This document shows, one piece after another, positions 61,190 through 64,000 of a DNA stretch of 64,000 bases (position 1 is the stretch's first letter; each line of letters begins with the position of its first letter). This stretch comes from Schistosoma haematobium. Taxonomy: Eukaryota; Platyhelminthes; Trematoda; Strigeidida; Schistosomatidae. The notes under the pieces were generated by a model, which did not search any database, was not told the origin of the DNA, and saw only the letters and a list, made by a program, of their open reading frames with translations. The position numbers and the translations under genes were made by a program. The stretch is from contig NC_067198.1 in the NCBI RefSeq assembly GCF_000699445.3, positions 27,539,536 through 27,603,535 on the forward strand, read 5' to 3'.

Positions 61190-61820
61190 CCTCGCGCGAA
61201 TCCGGTTACGCTCAGTAACCAAGTTTGTATCCTGGCACGATCTCGGTATTCTTTCGATACCACGAGATCGCCAGCAAATATATCTCGACTTGGTCCATTA
61301 ACTGCCTTCTGATATTTGGCTTCCGGGGGATTTTATGGATATCCTGGCACGCGTTCCTTTGTAGTGGTGTTCATAGTCTACCGCGACTCGACTCCACGCT
61401 ACAAGTAGAACAAGATATAATGCCCCCACTTTTGAGAACTTTCAAAGTATAATTCATCCAAGCATAAAAACCACATTAAAGCTTAGTAAGGACAAACTGG
61501 TTCGGAAAATTACAAGCGGAGACGTACATAAAATAGACGGCCACATGTCTTTAACGTTGAACTCCGATGGTTCAATAATAGAATCAATGCTCCCAGAACA
61601 CTTCAGAGCGTTTCATATGATGGTACTGCTATTCTCTCCTGTTGTGGCTTCTCCTATCACAAACCAGCTACTCCTACTGCTTAGTTTTCTTAGACACTAC
61701 TTCACTCAGCAGGTTCCCAGATCAGAAATGGTTGAACAGGAAGGTAATTATGTTCCAAATAAACAAGGTTTAATGAAATTAGGAATCACAACGATAAAAA
61801 CGTTTCTGTGTCTATAGTTT
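61190..61820 (+). pseudogene. Broken ORF, possibly transposase-derived
   Basis: A frame read from about 61430 (ENFQSIIHPSIKTTLKL) through KITSGDVHKIDGHMSLTLNSDGS to about 61810. It continues an upstream stretch in other frames (LPRDRQQIYLDL near 61260) interrupted by stops. A phrase of the type S-L-x-L-N-x-DG-S followed by a hydrophobic segment recalls a catalytic region of transposase-like proteins in invertebrate genomes. This is recall of pattern only. No terminal inverted repeats were located. Confidence 0.25.
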
Positions 61821-61829
61821 TTGCATAAG

Positions 61830-63480
61830 AAGACATTAGGGTCTTCCTCAAGTCTCTCCTAGCGTAGGTTGATTGATAAATAGTCCGTCAGCATGCCCCA
61901 ACACAATCCTGCATGCAAAATGTTTTGATCCAATCAGTATTCCTCTAACATCTCCCGAGTTCTCCCCCCCTCTTCCATATATTTTAGCTTACATACAAAA
62001 TTCGTGCAGCCATATTTCATATTTCTTTATTTAATAAACGTTTGTTATTTAACGCTGGCTAAAATTTATGTTTATTACTTTGTTCTGTAATTGTGTGATG
62101 CCACACTCCTTACAATAAGGTCTTCTTTGACCAGAGTCAAGATTATCTGATGGTTGTCGGCTAAATACGTTTGTTGTCTGAATTAGCTAGAGAGTAATTC
62201 CACTAATTTTCAGGAGCCTGAAAACTGTATTTATTGAATTTTTTACAGTAGCACGTTGTTTTGTACCAGATTACATTGTGAGTCAGCCCCATCGTTGAAA
62301 TAATGTTCACTACTCACTATAATCCATTATCAACACAGACATGAATTTTATTGTGCTTACATATTGATCAGATCTAACTGTTAGCCAAAGGTGCTTTGTA
62401 CTCTCTGATGTGATGAAATGTACACTCAATGACTTTTGTAACGACAAAATAAAGGTCACCCTTTTTTATTTGTAACAATTTATATTTAACCACATTTGTA
62501 CTCAATATCTGTTGTTTCCCTGCGTCAGTTGTAAAAAACAGATATAATTATTTGGTTTTACTGATGCATGTACACACTACCACTGCCATTAAAAATAAAC
62601 GCTATTTCTGTTTTCTATTCTTCTACTTCATTAACCTCGGCCTGTAACTGAAGAATGTAATAGTATTGCATTATCCTTTTTGGCTATTTCACAATACGTT
62701 GGAGTTTTGGCACAGATCACCACTGAATAATGCTATCGCATTTAATCTCTCTCACTACGCCATTGGTGCCATCACATGCAGATGAACCTTCATTAATCAA
62801 GTGAACTCATTTATGGTGGTTACTTCGGAAGAAGCTTACAAGTAACAATTGTTTCATTAAAATTGTTACCATTTCGTTATTTAATCTACCGTTCTTGTTG
62901 TAGGTGTAATTTGTTTCCGTTTCGCTGTAATCCTAAACAGACACTTAGATTTACAGCGTTCATTCTTTTTGGTATTTAAATAGTAACTTGACATATTGTT
63001 ATATCTCGAGTAAGCTCTTTTACCGGGATTAACCACAGTGTCAAAGAACGCATTGAATTGGCTCAGTCAAACTGATCGTCTGTCTTTAGATGGTTTATCA
63101 ATTCCAGACCAAATATCCTAGTTTCTTTTCTATAGATACAGCCGTAGTTAATATAGTCTAGATGAGTAGTTTCCCCACTGATCCAACATATATAATCCAA
63201 TGTTCTACTCATACACTAGCTTGTTTAAATTGATTAACTGGGAAGATAACAATCATTTCGCCAAAAATTGCAGTAGCAAGAGGTTTTTTAAATAATTTGT
63301 CAAATATTGAGTTGCTAATTTTAGAGTCACAGTAAAGAATGCTATGGACGAAGATGTACAAATTCAAAGTCATCTTTTTCAACTGTTGATATAAATGTTA
63401 GATGTCAAGAATATTCAAACATCTTTTTGTCACCCTACGGTAAATTCATGATCAAACTATTCCATCAATAAATTAAGGTC
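61830..63480. other. Less AT-rich intergenic sequence, nothing firm
   Basis: Composition differs from the rest of the window (more balanced, fewer long A/T runs), with a pyrimidine-rich stretch at 61930-61980 followed by AATAAA at about 62033. This could be the end of an old retroelement or gene, but no domain or terminal repeats were found. Confidence 0.3.
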
Positions 63481-63486
63481 AGACGA

Positions 63487-63756
63487 ATGGCTGCCGAGAG
63501 TATTTGGAAATCAACTGATAAACACCTACAGACACCAATACAAAACTTCACAGCAATTAGACAGAGCTTTGACTGGCTTACAGTGAAGTTCAAACATAAA
63601 CAGATTTTAAGTTTACCAAAAGAATATTTCGACCATATGGAGAACATTCTAACAGAAACCACTGACGATTTACAGCTAAAAGATGATATTACGAAGCGGC
63701 AGATTTTCGTTCCTGGGAAACAGCAGAGGAGACATTTCACCACCATCCTTTTGCAG
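63487..63756 (+). CDS. Unrecognised ORF, possible exon
   Basis: ATG in good context (AGACGAATGGCTGCC). About 90 residues precede the repeat at 63757: MAAESIWKSTDKHL, then FDWLTVKFKHKQILSLPKEYF and a charged part ending KQQRRHFTTILLQ. Composition is that of a soluble, mixed-charge protein, unlike the AT-driven ORFs elsewhere. No family is recognised. The frame runs on into the repeat, so the real 3' border is unknown. It could be the first coding exon of a gene beyond the window or part of a retroelement. Confidence 0.35.
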
Positions 63757-64000
63757 TTAGTTTATTTACTCGAACACATAGATATCGGCATAAGGAGCCA
63801 CCAAATATATGTGCGCCACACATCATCCCTCGATTTGTGTTGGAGCTGGAATACTACGCAGACACCCGAACTGGAGCCAGAGGTTCTACCATACTCCAAG
63901 CCTTTGACCTAGAGACCCAATCCACGAGGGAATGTAGCAACGTTAGGAGATGCTATTACGCTCCGTATACAACAACCTGGCTAAAGCATCGGACATTTGC
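63757..64000 (+). mobile_element. Truncated copy of the 10-kb non-LTR repeat
   Basis: Matches the left part of 10246-10599 (ACTCGAACACATAGATAT, then CACCAAATATATGTG, then a CCTTTGACC-like stretch). It then jumps to the sequence equivalent to 11731 onward (GCTAAAGCATCGGACATT). It continues past the window edge. It is more diverged than the other two copies. Confidence 0.75.

Noticed and set aside
1..64000. CRISPR array, operons or bacterial-type genes
   Set aside because: No regularly spaced repeats of that kind; introns, SINEs and non-LTR elements show eukaryotic nuclear DNA.

Overview
The window looks like nuclear DNA of a blood fluke (Schistosoma or a close relative). It is AT-rich, has long introns, and is full of dispersed repeats typical of schistosomes: SR2-like RTE retrotransposons, tRNA-derived SINEs carrying a hammerhead ribozyme (the SM-alpha type), another non-LTR element, solo LTRs and small TIR elements. 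The species assignment is inferred from these repeats and from general recall; no search was run.

One host protein gene can be assembled with confidence. Five minus-strand coding exons (45023-44624, 39957-39356, 29233-28994, 27945-27649, 25188-24604) have canonical GT/AG ends and matching phases. They join into a 707-residue protein of the hyccin/FAM126 family, a scaffold partner of the plasma-membrane phosphatidylinositol 4-kinase complex. Its introns (about 4.7, 10.1, 1.05 and 2.5 kb) hold most of the mobile elements in the middle of the window. Two further short ORFs (60065-60250 minus, 63487-63756 plus) may be host exons but are unrecognised.

Layout. 1-24 kb is intergenic: two solo LTRs with perfect 5-bp target duplications (3171-3656, 16367-16859), hammerhead SINEs, a non-LTR element in a long form (10246-11917) and a short inverted form (13851-14352), a decayed RTE tail, an SM-alpha foldback and a 453-bp TIR element flanked by TTAA. 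24.6-45.0 kb is the hyccin gene. Its introns carry a nearly complete but broken RTE element (35811-38730), RTE fragments, SINEs, a 290-bp MITE with an 8-bp target duplication, and a composite hammerhead retroposon with a 121-bp perfect inverted repeat. 45-59.4 kb is upstream intergenic sequence with more SINE foldbacks, three solo LTRs and RTE fragments. 59.4-64 kb is less AT-rich, with an LTR-like block, a possible transposase remnant and a truncated copy of the 10-kb repeat.

The most interesting signal is a recurring architecture. Hammerhead retroposons of three different sequence families appear as head-to-head foldbacks: a minus copy runs into a plus copy across a short microhomology, with the 3' ends facing outward. 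In at least three cases a single pair of direct repeats flanks the whole foldback. In one case two separate loci share the same foldback junction. This suggests that foldback hammerhead retroposons form by strand switching and then move as units.
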